This document shows, piece after piece, positions 1 to 7,189 of a DNA stretch of 28,315 nt. Position numbers and translations under genes: made by a program. This DNA comes from CAZQEC01 sp964591565 (GTDB lineage: Bacteria; Patescibacteriota; UBA1384; CAJBMM01). The notes under the pieces were generated by a model that ran no database searches, was not told where the DNA came from, and was given only the letters and a program-made list of their open reading frames with translations. The DNA is taken from assembly GCA_964591565.1 (NCBI GenBank), contig CAZQEC010000009.1, positions 1 through 28,315 on the forward strand, read 5' to 3'. Numbering within the stretch: the first letter of the stretch is position 1; every line of letters starts with the position of its first letter.

Positions 1-537
1 TGGACCGTGAGCATTGCCTATCCCAACCGCTAAAACAGTCACGCCGGCTTCCTTAATAAACTGCTCGGCCTCTTCGGGATCGGTTTTATGTGGCAGGCGA
101 TGCTGAATATAATCTTCACGCCCAGCAATTGTGCCCAGCTCAGATTCAACCGAAGCCCCACGAGCTCGAGCTATTGCCACCACTTCCTGCGTCCTGCTTA
201 AGTTTTCCTCATAGGGTAAATGGCTAAAATCTACCATGACACTTAAGTAGCCTGCTTTCAGACAAGCCTCAGCGACAGTGGTAGTACGACCATGATCTAA
301 ATGCACCACCACTGGTACACTGGCTCTTTTTGCCATACCCAAAACCAGCTCTGTCAGTGTGTCGAAACCAGCGTAGTCCAGCGCTTTTTCACTGGTTTGA
401 ATAATAACCGGGGATTTTAACTCTTCAGCGGCTGAAATGACACCACTGGTCGTTTCAATATTGGTCACATTAAAAGCGCCAATGGCGTAATGTCCGCCAA
501 AAGCTTGAGGCACAATTGCAGATAATGAAACAAGCAC
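1..537 (-). CDS. fba: Class II fructose-bisphosphate aldolase, 3' end outside window
   Basis: First 179 codons of a zinc-dependent class II aldolase, which splits fructose-1,6-bisphosphate into DHAP and glyceraldehyde-3-phosphate. Visible family signatures are an N-terminal AIGAFNV segment (about residues 18-24), the VVVHLDHG block holding catalytic Asp81 and metal-ligand His82, the SVMVDFSHLPYEEN strand (99-112), the ESELG block (131-135) and the zinc His177 in NAHG. The gene continues beyond base 1, so the C-terminal part is unseen. The start is a GTG at 537-535: the family begins at about this point (M-LVSL), and an AGGAGG sequence lies at 542-547. It is the last visible gene of a minus-strand run with rpe and rpiB, but it has its own extended -10 box, so it may be transcribed separately. 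The assignment to aldolase is firm. The exact substrate (fructose- versus tagatose-bisphosphate) cannot be read here. Confidence 0.93.
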   Translation of the reverse strand, partial: MLVSLSAIVPQAFGGHYAIGAFNVTNIETTSGVISAAEELKSPVIIQTSEKALDYAGFDTLTELVLGMAKRASVPVVVHLDHGRTTTVAEACLKAGYLSVMVDFSHLPYEENLSRTQEVVAIARARGASVESELGTIAGREDYIQHRLPHKTDPEEAEQFIKEAGVTVLAVGIGNAHGP

Positions 538-561
538 GCCCCCTCCTAATCCAATAACTTT

Positions 562-570
562 ATTATATCA
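562..570 (-). promoter_or_regulatory. Extended -10 promoter of the aldolase gene
   Basis: On the minus strand TGA-TATAAT lies at 570-562, an extended -10 box with a perfect hexamer. No good -35 is seen. A start about 7 nt downstream would leave a leader of roughly 18 nt that includes the AGGAGG ribosome site. Confidence 0.55.
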
Positions 571-644
571 CGCCAATGCGATATTAAAAAAGATATTTTT
601 AGAGCCTGCTCACTATCGTATAACTAGATAATAATTTTTTTGAT

Positions 645-1274
645 CTAATCAGCCGCAATTTTCTCTAACATGGCAATGCGTTCGGCTGGTGTTTCGGGGT
701 GGCCAAAAATAGCAGAGTGCGCCACTGCGCCGTCGGCGGTTTTAATGCTAGCAATGGTTTGTTCATTAATGCCACCATCGACAAATATCTGTATTTGCCC
801 AAATATTTGCCTCGCCTGATGCAGGCGCTCCACCACTTTTTCATCAAACGCTCGCCCAGCCGCACCCGGCGTAACCGACATGAGCAATACAGAATCAATG
901 TGGTCACGATATTTACCAATCATATCCAAAGACGTAGCGGGGTTAAGCGCCAAGCCAGCCGAAACAGGCACATCATTAGCCAATTCAAAAAAACGATGCA
1001 GGGTATGTTCAGACAGTTCGGCGTGCACAAACACCCGCCTAATTTGATTTCGATGTAGAACCAGCATAAACTGTTCGGGATCAATGACCATTAAATGAAG
1101 GTCGTAGGTGAAATCTGAAGAAATTAACGAACCTAAATCGAGTGGTGTTGTCTCGGGTACAAAATGTCCATCCATCACATCGAGATGTATGACGTCTGTG
1201 ACACCTGCCAACTCGCGGGTTTGTTCCAATACTTCATCAACTGTGCGTCCTAAAACGGCCGGAATAATGTTCAT
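645..1274 (-). CDS. rpe: Ribulose-phosphate 3-epimerase
   Basis: TIM-barrel epimerase interconverting ribulose-5-phosphate and xylulose-5-phosphate in the non-oxidative pentose phosphate pathway. The metal and catalytic residues are in place: His30 and Asp32 in IHLDVMDG, His60 in DLHLMV, and Asp166 in VDGGIN. The C-terminal phosphate-binding loop is recognisable as HSAIFG. At 209 residues it is slightly shorter than the usual 220 or so. The segment usually reading VNPGFGGQ is here SVTPGAAGR (133-141), so this is a divergent member. It starts 12 nt after rpiB and is probably cotranscribed with it; the pair supplies both pentose-phosphate isomerising steps. Confidence 0.93.
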   Translation of the reverse strand: MNIIPAVLGRTVDEVLEQTRELAGVTDVIHLDVMDGHFVPETTPLDLGSLISSDFTYDLHLMVIDPEQFMLVLHRNQIRRVFVHAELSEHTLHRFFELANDVPVSAGLALNPATSLDMIGKYRDHIDSVLLMSVTPGAAGRAFDEKVVERLHQARQIFGQIQIFVDGGINEQTIASIKTADGAVAHSAIFGHPETPAERIAMLEKIAAD

Positions 1275-1286
1275 AAGATATTAAAC

Positions 1287-1745
1287 TTAACTCTTTTTAT
1301 CCAGATTAGCAATTTGACCCAGTCGCCGCGTATCATCTTCATCACCACTAAAAGCATTAGTTAGCCAAATTTCGACGTACGTCAAACACTCTTCCTCGCT
1401 CAAATAATCGGCCGCCAGACACAACACGTTGACGCCATCTTCAACCGCCGCTCGCGCCGCTAACTCCTCATTCCACACCGCACCAGCTAACACGTGTTCG
1501 AAACGATTGGCGACCATACACATACCAATGCCGCTACCACATAATAAGATGCCGCGTACCTGATGCGGTTTGTTAGATACTTGTTGTGCCACTTTACTAG
1601 CCATTTTTGGATAATCCACCGCTTCAGCGTCATTTGTGCCTAAATCGTGTACAGTGTAGCCGTACATTAACAGATATTGGGCAATCGCGTCCTTCAGATC
1701 CACACCGTGATGATCGCTGGCGATGTAGATTTCATATTTACTCAT
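1287..1745 (-). CDS. rpiB: Ribose-5-phosphate isomerase B (RpiB/LacAB family)
   Basis: Isomerises ribose-5-phosphate and ribulose-5-phosphate. The 152-residue protein has the family landmarks: ASDHHG (9-14), DYP (44-46), the catalytic Cys69 in GILLCGSGIGM, and the phosphate-contacting VANR that follows. The acidic C-terminal tail after about residue 135 is not part of the conserved core. Its ATG overlaps the stop codon of the upstream propeller gene by 4 nt (ATGA at 1742-1745), suggesting translational coupling; rpe follows after 12 nt. Members of this family can also act on allose- or galactose-phosphates, but the rpe neighbour supports the pentose role. Confidence 0.93.
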   Translation of the reverse strand: MSKYEIYIASDHHGVDLKDAIAQYLLMYGYTVHDLGTNDAEAVDYPKMASKVAQQVSNKPHQVRGILLCGSGIGMCMVANRFEHVLAGAVWNEELAARAAVEDGVNVLCLAADYLSEEECLTYVEIWLTNAFSGDEDDTRRLGQIANLDKKS

Positions 1746-3493
1746 GATGTGGCCAAAATTGGCGGTTTAAACATAAATGAGGCGTTTAAGTTGAAAGCGG
1801 GGACCAACTTGACCGCGTTGGTGCTGGCTAAACCTACGACAAACAGTGAGTTAGTGCTGTCGCCTACCAGCACGTATTTTTCATCGGCAGATAAAGCAAT
1901 GGTGCTAACTGTGCCTAAATTGGTCAATTGGCTCTCGGTTTTGCCGTCACTCGCCAATAAAAACACATCGGACTTGCCGTTTTTGGTATCAATATATATG
2001 TATTTGCCGTCTTTAGTCAAAACAGTGAGACGATTACGATCTAAAATGGCAGTTTTGGTGTAAGCGCGCTCGCGAACGGATAGTGATTTCGTCAAATCTT
2101 TTTCGGCCGTTGCACTGGCGGAATACATATTTAATACCCCACTATCCAAATATGTATATTTAATTGTGCCGTCGGAGGCAAAATACATATCGGTCAGTGT
2201 TTTGATGGTTTTTGATATTTGTTTGCGAGCAGTACCGTCTGTTTTGACGGTATAAATACCACTTAATTCAAGTGGTAAACTACTCGCATCTAAAGCGCTA
2301 ATGGCGTAGGCAATGGTCGATCCGTCGTTAGATACTGCCAGATGTGACAGACTGATGTTTTGAGCCGGATCGACAAATGTTTGGGATAACACCGTTCGCT
2401 TTTTACTCACCACATTATATGCCACAACGGTTGGTTGAAAAACTGGACTACTGTTATCACTAAAAGTGTAATAAATCACAGTTGAATTAGATACCCATTG
2501 CACTTTTAATGGATTTAAATCATCGGTTGCTTTTATTACCGTGCCTTTTTCATCCATAATATATAACACAGAAGCAATAGAGTTTTGAGATTGATCAACA
2601 AATTTTAACGTATGTTTATCCCGATCTGACAGAAACGCTAAATGCTTTGCATCTGGTGAAAGACTCGGGTTGCTATTACTATAAACTCCGTTACTATTAG
2701 TTAATTTAATCGGGGCTGATGACTTAAAATCTGTAGTATATAAATCGGTGGTGCCACCCTTTTCCTGTTCAAAAACAATGTAGCGAATTGGTGTTAGCTC
2801 AGCGGTAACATCTTCGTACGTATCTTTTGCAAAAACAAGCGGCACTTCTTTGGATTCAAAGCCGTCTTTGGTCACATGAGCCGAATTAACTACCTCTTTT
2901 GTGCTGACACTAATCACGCCAGATTCGGGGCTTGTGAGCTCGGTTTTGCCGATTAACACCTTGGCCGCTTTAATGCCACTACCAGCGATCGCGTCTTTGA
3001 TAGTTACTTTAAATGAATACACCTTTTCGGGTGCTTTTTCGACAATCACATCGGGCAGAGGGTTTTGTCCACGATAAATGGTGGTGGTGTAGGATTTTGG
3101 ATTATAGCCGACTTTTGATATCGAAACAGTGACTTCGCCGCTATGTAAACTCTGAATATCGGCCACGCCTTGAGCATTGGTTTGCCCACTTTTTTCGCCA
3201 ATCGTCACTTGCGCACCATCAATCGCACGGTGTGTATCTTTTTCCACTACCGTGACGCTCACACTGGCACTAGAGTACCACCCGAGAGCGGAATCGAGCC
3301 AACCCAGCTTCCAGCTCAGTGTGCCAAGAACGCCGAGGATAATAACAATCAATCCTATCATAAATACCCAGCGTGGAATAGCAAAATGGACGTGATTTTT
3401 TTTGGTTAGATGACGATCCGATTTATTATTACCGTCACCAAAATGACTGGCAAACTCATTCTCACCGTCTTCTTCGTAAATTGGTTCAGACAT
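1742..3493 (-). CDS. Membrane-anchored protein with two regulatory-like beta domains and a TolB-type propeller
   Basis: A 583-residue protein of unknown specific role. An acidic cytoplasmic N-terminus (1-41) is followed by one transmembrane helix (about 42-60). Two carboxypeptidase regulatory-like (CarboxypepD_reg/PEGA-type) beta-sandwiches follow, at about 75-155 (containing GAQVTIGEKSG and VSISKVGYNP) and 158-235. The remainder (about 236-575) is a TolB/WD40-like beta-propeller with a clear PD40-type blade (NPSLSPDAKHLAFLSDRD, about 274-291). The layout predicts a propeller displayed outside the membrane. The start has a GGGGGTG ribosome site just upstream. Its stop overlaps the rpiB start, which places a surface protein at the head of a sugar-phosphate operon; I infer only shared transcription, not shared function. 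Confidence 0.8.
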   Translation of the reverse strand: MSEPIYEEDGENEFASHFGDGNNKSDRHLTKKNHVHFAIPRWVFMIGLIVIILGVLGTLSWKLGWLDSALGWYSSASVSVTVVEKDTHRAIDGAQVTIGEKSGQTNAQGVADIQSLHSGEVTVSISKVGYNPKSYTTTIYRGQNPLPDVIVEKAPEKVYSFKVTIKDAIAGSGIKAAKVLIGKTELTSPESGVISVSTKEVVNSAHVTKDGFESKEVPLVFAKDTYEDVTAELTPIRYIVFEQEKGGTTDLYTTDFKSSAPIKLTNSNGVYSNSNPSLSPDAKHLAFLSDRDKHTLKFVDQSQNSIASVLYIMDEKGTVIKATDDLNPLKVQWVSNSTVIYYTFSDNSSPVFQPTVVAYNVVSKKRTVLSQTFVDPAQNISLSHLAVSNDGSTIAYAISALDASSLPLELSGIYTVKTDGTARKQISKTIKTLTDMYFASDGTIKYTYLDSGVLNMYSASATAEKDLTKSLSVRERAYTKTAILDRNRLTVLTKDGKYIYIDTKNGKSDVFLLASDGKTESQLTNLGTVSTIALSADEKYVLVGDSTNSLFVVGLASTNAVKLVPAFNLNASFMFKPPILATS

Positions 3494-3509
3494 TTTTCAC
3501 CCCCTAGTA

Positions 3510-3539
3510 CTAATAGACTAACTCAAAAACGAATGTCAA
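3510..3539 (-). promoter_or_regulatory. Sigma70-type promoter of the propeller-rpiB-rpe operon
   Basis: Minus strand: TTGACA at 3539-3534, an 18-nt spacer, and TATTAG (4/6) at 3515-3510, about 17 nt before the ATG. The -35 overlaps the hepT stop codon. Confidence 0.5.
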
Positions 3540-3880
3540 AGCAAATCTAGATTACTTTTTAGTAGTTGCTCTTTTAGTTTTGGCAAATCTTCTTCGCATG
3601 TTCTCCAGACTTCATCTGCTTTAATTTCAAAATACCCATGCGCAATTTGATTTCTCATACCAATGACTTTGTGCCATGGTAGATAGTCGTGTTTATCTCG
3701 AAACTCCTCACTCAATCGGCTGACCATCTCTCCTATGTTAATTAGTTGCATCGATGTAGCGTCTTGCATCATCTCATTACTAGCAAATTCATCAAAATCA
3801 ACGCCAGCAACAAAGCCCTCCGCTCGGTCAATTGATTCAATAATTCTTTCAAGATAAAGTGCGTCTCTATTTTCTTTCAT
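3536..3880 (-). CDS. hepT: HepT-like HEPN toxin (DUF86)
   Basis: A 114-residue HEPN ribonuclease toxin partnered with the upstream MntA. The active-site motif Rx4H followed by x-Tyr is present as RNQIAHGY (Arg76, His81, Tyr83); in characterised HepT/MntA pairs this Tyr is the residue AMPylated by the antitoxin. The LINIGEMVSRLS helix (46-57) and LPWHKVIGMRN (67-77) are typical of DUF86. I start it at the ATG at 3880 (MKENRD) because the family begins there; the open frame extends 28 codons upstream but only reads through mntA. The overlap with mntA is 14 nt, as expected of a tightly coupled toxin-antitoxin pair. Nothing looks degraded, so the toxin should be active when free. Confidence 0.9.
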   Translation of the reverse strand: MKENRDALYLERIIESIDRAEGFVAGVDFDEFASNEMMQDATSMQLINIGEMVSRLSEEFRDKHDYLPWHKVIGMRNQIAHGYFEIKADEVWRTCEEDLPKLKEQLLKSNLDLL

Positions 3881-4169
3881 AAATTTTCTCAGCTTCAGGG
3901 ATAATCTTATCCCGCAATTGTCGAATGACAGAATTTTTTGGCACAAAATCGACTCTGCGACCAAATTTTTGCTCTAATTGATAATGAATACCACCAATTT
4001 CAAACAAACTCATTGTCTTATTCATTTCGAAGAGTAAATCGATATCACTTTTGTCATTATTATCTCCATGCAAAAACGAGCCAAACAAAGAAATACTTTT
4101 GATGTTCTTTGCGTCTGGCGCTTCTTGCATAACCTCTGCAACTATTTTTTGAATCGTCTTTTTATCCAT
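3867..4169 (-). CDS. mntA: MntA-like minimal nucleotidyltransferase antitoxin
   Basis: A 100-residue nucleotidyltransferase of the MNT class, predicted to neutralise HepT by AMP transfer to its Rx4HxY tyrosine (established for type VII HEPN/MNT modules). The catalytic signature GSx10DxD is complete: Gly30-Ser31 and Asp42/Asp44 in SDIDLLF. A third acidic residue is Asp74 in RRVDFVP. The ATG is preceded by GGAG and by a minus-strand extended -10 (TGC-TACAAT) about 30 nt further up. The gene precedes the toxin, which is the usual order. It is convergent with nothing and divergent from the NUDIX pair. Confidence 0.92.
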   Translation of the reverse strand: MDKKTIQKIVAEVMQEAPDAKNIKSISLFGSFLHGDNNDKSDIDLLFEMNKTMSLFEIGGIHYQLEQKFGRRVDFVPKNSVIRQLRDKIIPEAEKIYERK

Positions 4170-4237
4170 CTGTACTCCAAGTTTCTTAACGTTTATATTG
4201 TAGCATAATTTTGTGATGTATTAGTAAATTTCGATAA

Positions 4238-4277
4238 TTGCAAGTGAAGCGAGTAACTACAAATCGTAAGATTTGAT
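4238..4277 (+). repeat. Dispersed 40-nt repeat, copy A
   Basis: A 40-nt stretch about 90% identical to 18781-18819. Both copies contain an 'aagcgag' segment and a small AAATCG/AGATTT inverted repeat. It lies between the divergent mntA and NUDIX genes. Confidence 0.6.
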
Positions 4278-4332
4278 AAATATGGACCGTTTAATTGCTC
4301 GCGCGGAAAATTTCGAGTAAGCTACGTTTTAT

Positions 4333-4770
4333 ATGAATCATATATACAGTGCAGGTGCAGTCATAATCAACCAAAGAGGACTGGTGTTAGTTGTAAATCA
4401 AAAAGGCACCTCGTGGTCATTACCTAAGGGACACATTGAAGATGGTGAGGACGCAAAAACAGCCGCTATTAGAGAAATTGAAGAGGAATCTGGTTTAACT
4501 CAGCTTGAATTCATCGCCGATCTTGGATCATATCAAAGACATAGAATAGGCAAGGCTGGCGGCGATGATACGTCCGAGCTGAAAACGATTACGATGTTTC
4601 TGTGTCGAACGAGTGAGACCAAACTTAACCCACTTGACCCAGAAAATCCCGAGGCGCGCTGGGTGCGACCAGACGAAGTTGCTACTCTCTTAACGCATCC
4701 TAAAGATCAAGAATTTTTTCGAGGCGTGCTGCCAAAAATTAAAAGGGCTCTAAATGAAAGCAGGAGTTGA
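4333..4770 (+). CDS. NUDIX hydrolase (Ap4A/MutT-like)
   Basis: A 145-residue NUDIX pyrophosphohydrolase that should cleave a nucleoside diphosphate linked to another group. The NUDIX box Gx5Ex7REUxEExGU matches completely, running from Gly33 to Leu55, with the metal-binding REIEEE at 47-52. The SWSLPKGHIEDGE context resembles the diadenosine polyphosphate/DIPP-like branch, but the substrate cannot be settled from sequence. The ATG at 4333 gives the normal family N-terminus (SAGAVIIN). It overlaps the next NUDIX gene by 17 nt, so the two are probably cotranscribed. Confidence 0.88.
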   Translation: MNHIYSAGAVIINQRGLVLVVNQKGTSWSLPKGHIEDGEDAKTAAIREIEEESGLTQLEFIADLGSYQRHRIGKAGGDDTSELKTITMFLCRTSETKLNPLDPENPEARWVRPDEVATLLTHPKDQEFFRGVLPKIKRALNESRS

Positions 4771-5194
4771 TTATATTGGTGTTAACGTAGTGTTTTTTTG
4801 CCACGACGGGCAGGGAAATTGGCTCCTGCACAAGCGCAGTCAAAATTGTCGAGACGAACAAGGACATTGGGATTGTGGTGGAGGGCAACTTGAGTTTGGC
4901 GAAGATATTGAAGATGGCTTATTGCGTGAAGTGGCGGAAGAATATGGTTGCAAAGGAGTTATTTCAGCCGAGCTACCCATTCACAACGCGTTACGCCAGC
5001 ATAATGGCAAAAAGACTCATTGGGTTTCAATTGGCTTTATTGTTCAAGTTGATCCAAGTGAGGCAAAATTAAACGAACCACATTCAATGGATGAGATTGG
5101 CTGGTTTACTTTTGCCAACCTGCCTGAACCACTTCACACCTCGGCTCAAAAAAGACTGCTAAAGCACAAAAAACACTTTGCGCCGTTTTTATAA
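4754..5194 (+). CDS. NUDIX hydrolase, second of an overlapping pair
   Basis: A 146-residue NUDIX protein with a complete box from Gly44 (GQLEFGEDIEDGLLREVAEE) to Cys66. It is not a duplicate of its neighbour: the sequence outside the box differs. The long spacing before the box (WLLHKRSQNCRDEQGHWDCGGG) resembles the NUDIX group acting on NTPs or nucleotide sugars. The start lies inside the upstream gene (17-nt overlap in another frame), which argues for translational coupling. A repeat element begins right after its stop codon. Confidence 0.86.
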   Translation: MKAGVDYIGVNVVFFCHDGQGNWLLHKRSQNCRDEQGHWDCGGGQLEFGEDIEDGLLREVAEEYGCKGVISAELPIHNALRQHNGKKTHWVSIGFIVQVDPSEAKLNEPHSMDEIGWFTFANLPEPLHTSAQKRLLKHKKHFAPFL

Positions 5195-5268
5195 TAGATC
5201 TCTTTCAAAAACCCTGAAAGATATTGTCATCTCGATCACAGTGGAGAGACAGTGGAGAGATCTAGTCT
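5195..5268 (+). repeat. Palindromic intergenic repeat, partial relative of the 21927-22127 element
   Basis: Contains 'gatctctttcaaaaa', 'gatattgtcatctcga' and a closing 'ggagagatcta'. The same blocks appear in the same order on the minus strand of 22127-22050. It abuts the NUDIX stop codon and could double as a transcription end, although no clear T-tract follows. Confidence 0.6.
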
Positions 5269-5330
5269 TAATTCGTTATTTATGTTATATTAACAGTGGT
5301 TGCCGTGTATTTTTTGTCTCTGATTTCAAG

Positions 5331-5358
5331 TTAACTGTTAATTGTTAACTGTTATATT
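5331..5358 (+). repeat. Heptamer tandem repeat (TTAAYTG)
   Basis: TTAACTG, TTAATTG, TTAACTG and a degenerate TTATATT lie head to tail directly before tRNA-Asp. Three perfect TTAATTG copies also occur at 22176-22196. Confidence 0.6.
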
Positions 5359-5435
5359 GCGGGCGTAGTTCAGTTGGTTAGAACGCCACACTGTCACTGT
5401 GGAGGTCGCCGGTTCAAGTCCGGTCGCTCGCGCCA
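5359..5435 (+). tRNA. tRNA-Asp (anticodon GTC)
   Basis: A full cloverleaf folds by eye. The 7-bp acceptor stem is GCGGGCG with CGCTCGC (one G-U pair), and the anticodon stem CCACA/TGTGG closes the loop CTGTCAC with anticodon GTC. The T-loop is TTCAAGT. G73, the aspartate discriminator, and a genome-encoded CCA (5433-5435) are present. Confidence 0.95.
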
Positions 5436-5568
5436 TCCTTCGGCAAGCTCAGGATAATGCCTAGATTTTTCCAAATAATGTGGATTGCGTGCGGCAGATG
5501 GTGAGCGTAGTCGAACCCATCGCTCGCGCCACGCACCATTCGGGGCATAGATGTGCCGACAGGTGCAG
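5436..5568 (+). repeat. Repeat-rich spacer with a duplicated tRNA-Asp 3' end
   Basis: No gene. It holds common intergenic blocks ('ccttcggcaagctcagga' and 'ggtgagcgtagtcgaacc'). A 12-nt exact copy of the tRNA-Asp 3' end including CCA lies at 5520-5531 (original at 5424-5435). Together with the preceding tcgaaccc this resembles the tail of a lost or duplicated tRNA. Confidence 0.5.
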
Positions 5569-6507
5569 TCAGATCAATTTATATATTTTGGCTTTGGCGC
5601 GCCAAATTTGATAATCGTTGTCTCCGCGCACATCTTCAATAGAAATAATGTGCCAGCCGTATTGAGTGCGAATGGGACCAATTAAATCACCTTTTTTGGC
5701 CGCAAAAATGGCGTCTTCAAACTCTTTGACTGTTTGACCACGATTGACGTACCCTAGCTCTCCACCCTGATCCTTACTCTCCACATCTTCCGAATTAGCT
5801 TTGGCCATTTCGTCGAATGACTTGCCTTCCCCAATCTTTTTTAGATTTTCTTCGGCTTTAGCTTTCGCCTGATCGATCGTCTTTTGATCCGCACCCGTGT
5901 CCACTTTTATTAACAAATGTCGCACCTGAACCTGATGCCAAGCCCCTTTGTCGCGTAGAGTCGTTTCAAGCTTTTGCTTCAACACTTGATAGTAAATCAG
6001 ATTCTTGAACTCGATTTCGCTCAAACCGTACAGATCGCTCAACACTTTATTAACCTCGTCTTGACCACTTTTTTCGACAAGTTGTTTGAACGCATCGTCC
6101 ACTTCACTTTTAGTCACTTTTACGTTCAACTTCCGCGCATTTTGTACCACCAGCTTTTGATCAATTAATTGCTCCAGAATTTGCTGATTGGTAGTTTTGG
6201 CGTCATATTCAAGCTTGCTAGCGGTATAAAAATGCTCTGTAAACGTTTGAGTGAAGTAATAATCATTCAAGTTAACCGCCGAAAAATTGACCAATGCGGC
6301 AGGATATGGAACGATGCGCGCCACGGTGCGCACCGTCGCATTGTCCTGATTGAAGCCAAAAATAGCTACTCCAAAACCAAGTACTACCAGTAAAATGACC
6401 GCCAATAAGGCGACAAAAACCTGTTTGCGTGTGCGTATTTTAACTCGCTTCAGCAAAGAGAATGTGCCCACTATTACAGTTCGGATATTACTAATTAATC
6501 CAGACAT
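5569..6507 (-). CDS. Membrane-anchored PpiC/parvulin peptidyl-prolyl isomerase (SurA/PrsA-like)
   Basis: A 312-residue extracytoplasmic folding catalyst. A basic N-terminus is followed by one transmembrane helix (about 29-52). A SurA_N-like helical chaperone domain spans about 100-190, with the LEQLIDQKLVVQNA helix. A parvulin domain follows (about 193-293) and is recognised by VRHLLI, SFDEMAKANSED, GGELGYVNRGQ, and the closing GPIRTQYGWHIISIED. This matches PrsA/SurA-type enzymes that assist secreted proteins. It has AGGA upstream of its ATG and lies 16 nt after a multi-pass membrane gene, downstream of the LCP gene, so it fits an envelope-assembly cluster. Confidence 0.9.
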   Translation of the reverse strand: MSGLISNIRTVIVGTFSLLKRVKIRTRKQVFVALLAVILLVVLGFGVAIFGFNQDNATVRTVARIVPYPAALVNFSAVNLNDYYFTQTFTEHFYTASKLEYDAKTTNQQILEQLIDQKLVVQNARKLNVKVTKSEVDDAFKQLVEKSGQDEVNKVLSDLYGLSEIEFKNLIYYQVLKQKLETTLRDKGAWHQVQVRHLLIKVDTGADQKTIDQAKAKAEENLKKIGEGKSFDEMAKANSEDVESKDQGGELGYVNRGQTVKEFEDAIFAAKKGDLIGPIRTQYGWHIISIEDVRGDNDYQIWRAKAKIYKLI

Positions 6508-6523
6508 ATTGTTTCCTAAAAAA

Positions 6524-7120
6524 TTACTGCGTTGGTTTTATTGTAACAAGAACTAATGCAACCAGCAACATACCAACCACAATGTACCCTCTGGCACTCG
6601 CAAATTTGAGATTTTTTTGGGCGGAAAGATCTAATAGCCCCCACCACGCGTAAAGAGAAATTGCCCAGATAATTGATTTAGCTAATAAGTCGTCATAAAT
6701 GACGAAGTACGTTAAAAGCGCCCCAATTTGTCCAGACAAGAGCCCAACCAAGTAAGCGTGGCGCCACAACAGTGGCTTATCAAACTTCAAATGTCCTTGC
6801 CACAGCGTCAAAACAAAAGCTAATAAACCAGTATAAACCATTAAACCTAAAGCCGACATAGTTTCGGCTTGATGTAGAGATTGCAAAATAAAACTGCCCA
6901 ACAGTCCGAGAAGTAAAGTGACTGTGTCAATATTTTTTTGGCGGATCATTTGCCACATTGACACTATGGCAAAGAGAATTAACATCAGTTGTTGTGGTGA
7001 ACTAGTAGTCACTCGTGAAAATAAAATGACCGAAAACGACCCTAAACCGATGAAGGCGATAATAGTCCATGTCCACGATGCGGGATCAGCAAACAGTCTT
7101 TTCCAGCTATTGAGAGGCAT
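6524..7120 (-). CDS. Multi-pass membrane protein, function unknown
   Basis: A 198-residue hydrophobic protein with about seven predicted transmembrane stretches (roughly 17-35, 44-60, 67-84, 88-106, 122-141, 146-166 and 177-194). I recognise no family or catalytic motif. Charged residues are few and confined to loops (RQKN, KFDK, QKNLKF). An AAGGA ribosome site precedes the ATG by about 9 nt. It sits between the LCP gene and the PpiC foldase gene, with a 16-nt gap to the latter, so the two are probably cotranscribed. A role in the cell envelope is only an inference from the neighbours. Confidence 0.75.
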   Translation of the reverse strand: MPLNSWKRLFADPASWTWTIIAFIGLGSFSVILFSRVTTSSPQQLMLILFAIVSMWQMIRQKNIDTVTLLLGLLGSFILQSLHQAETMSALGLMVYTGLLAFVLTLWQGHLKFDKPLLWRHAYLVGLLSGQIGALLTYFVIYDDLLAKSIIWAISLYAWWGLLDLSAQKNLKFASARGYIVVGMLLVALVLVTIKPTQ

Positions 7121-7167
7121 CTGGCGTGTCCTTTATGACTTAACCTACACAAATATCACATTTAACG

Positions 7168-7189
7168 CCAAAAAGCAAGATAAATCTTG
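7168..7189 (-). terminator. Weak Rho-independent terminator after the LCP gene
   Basis: Directly after the LCP stop, the minus strand forms CAAGA-TTTA-TCTTG (7189-7176) followed by CTTTTTGG. The stem is short, so partial read-through into the next gene is likely. Confidence 0.45.
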
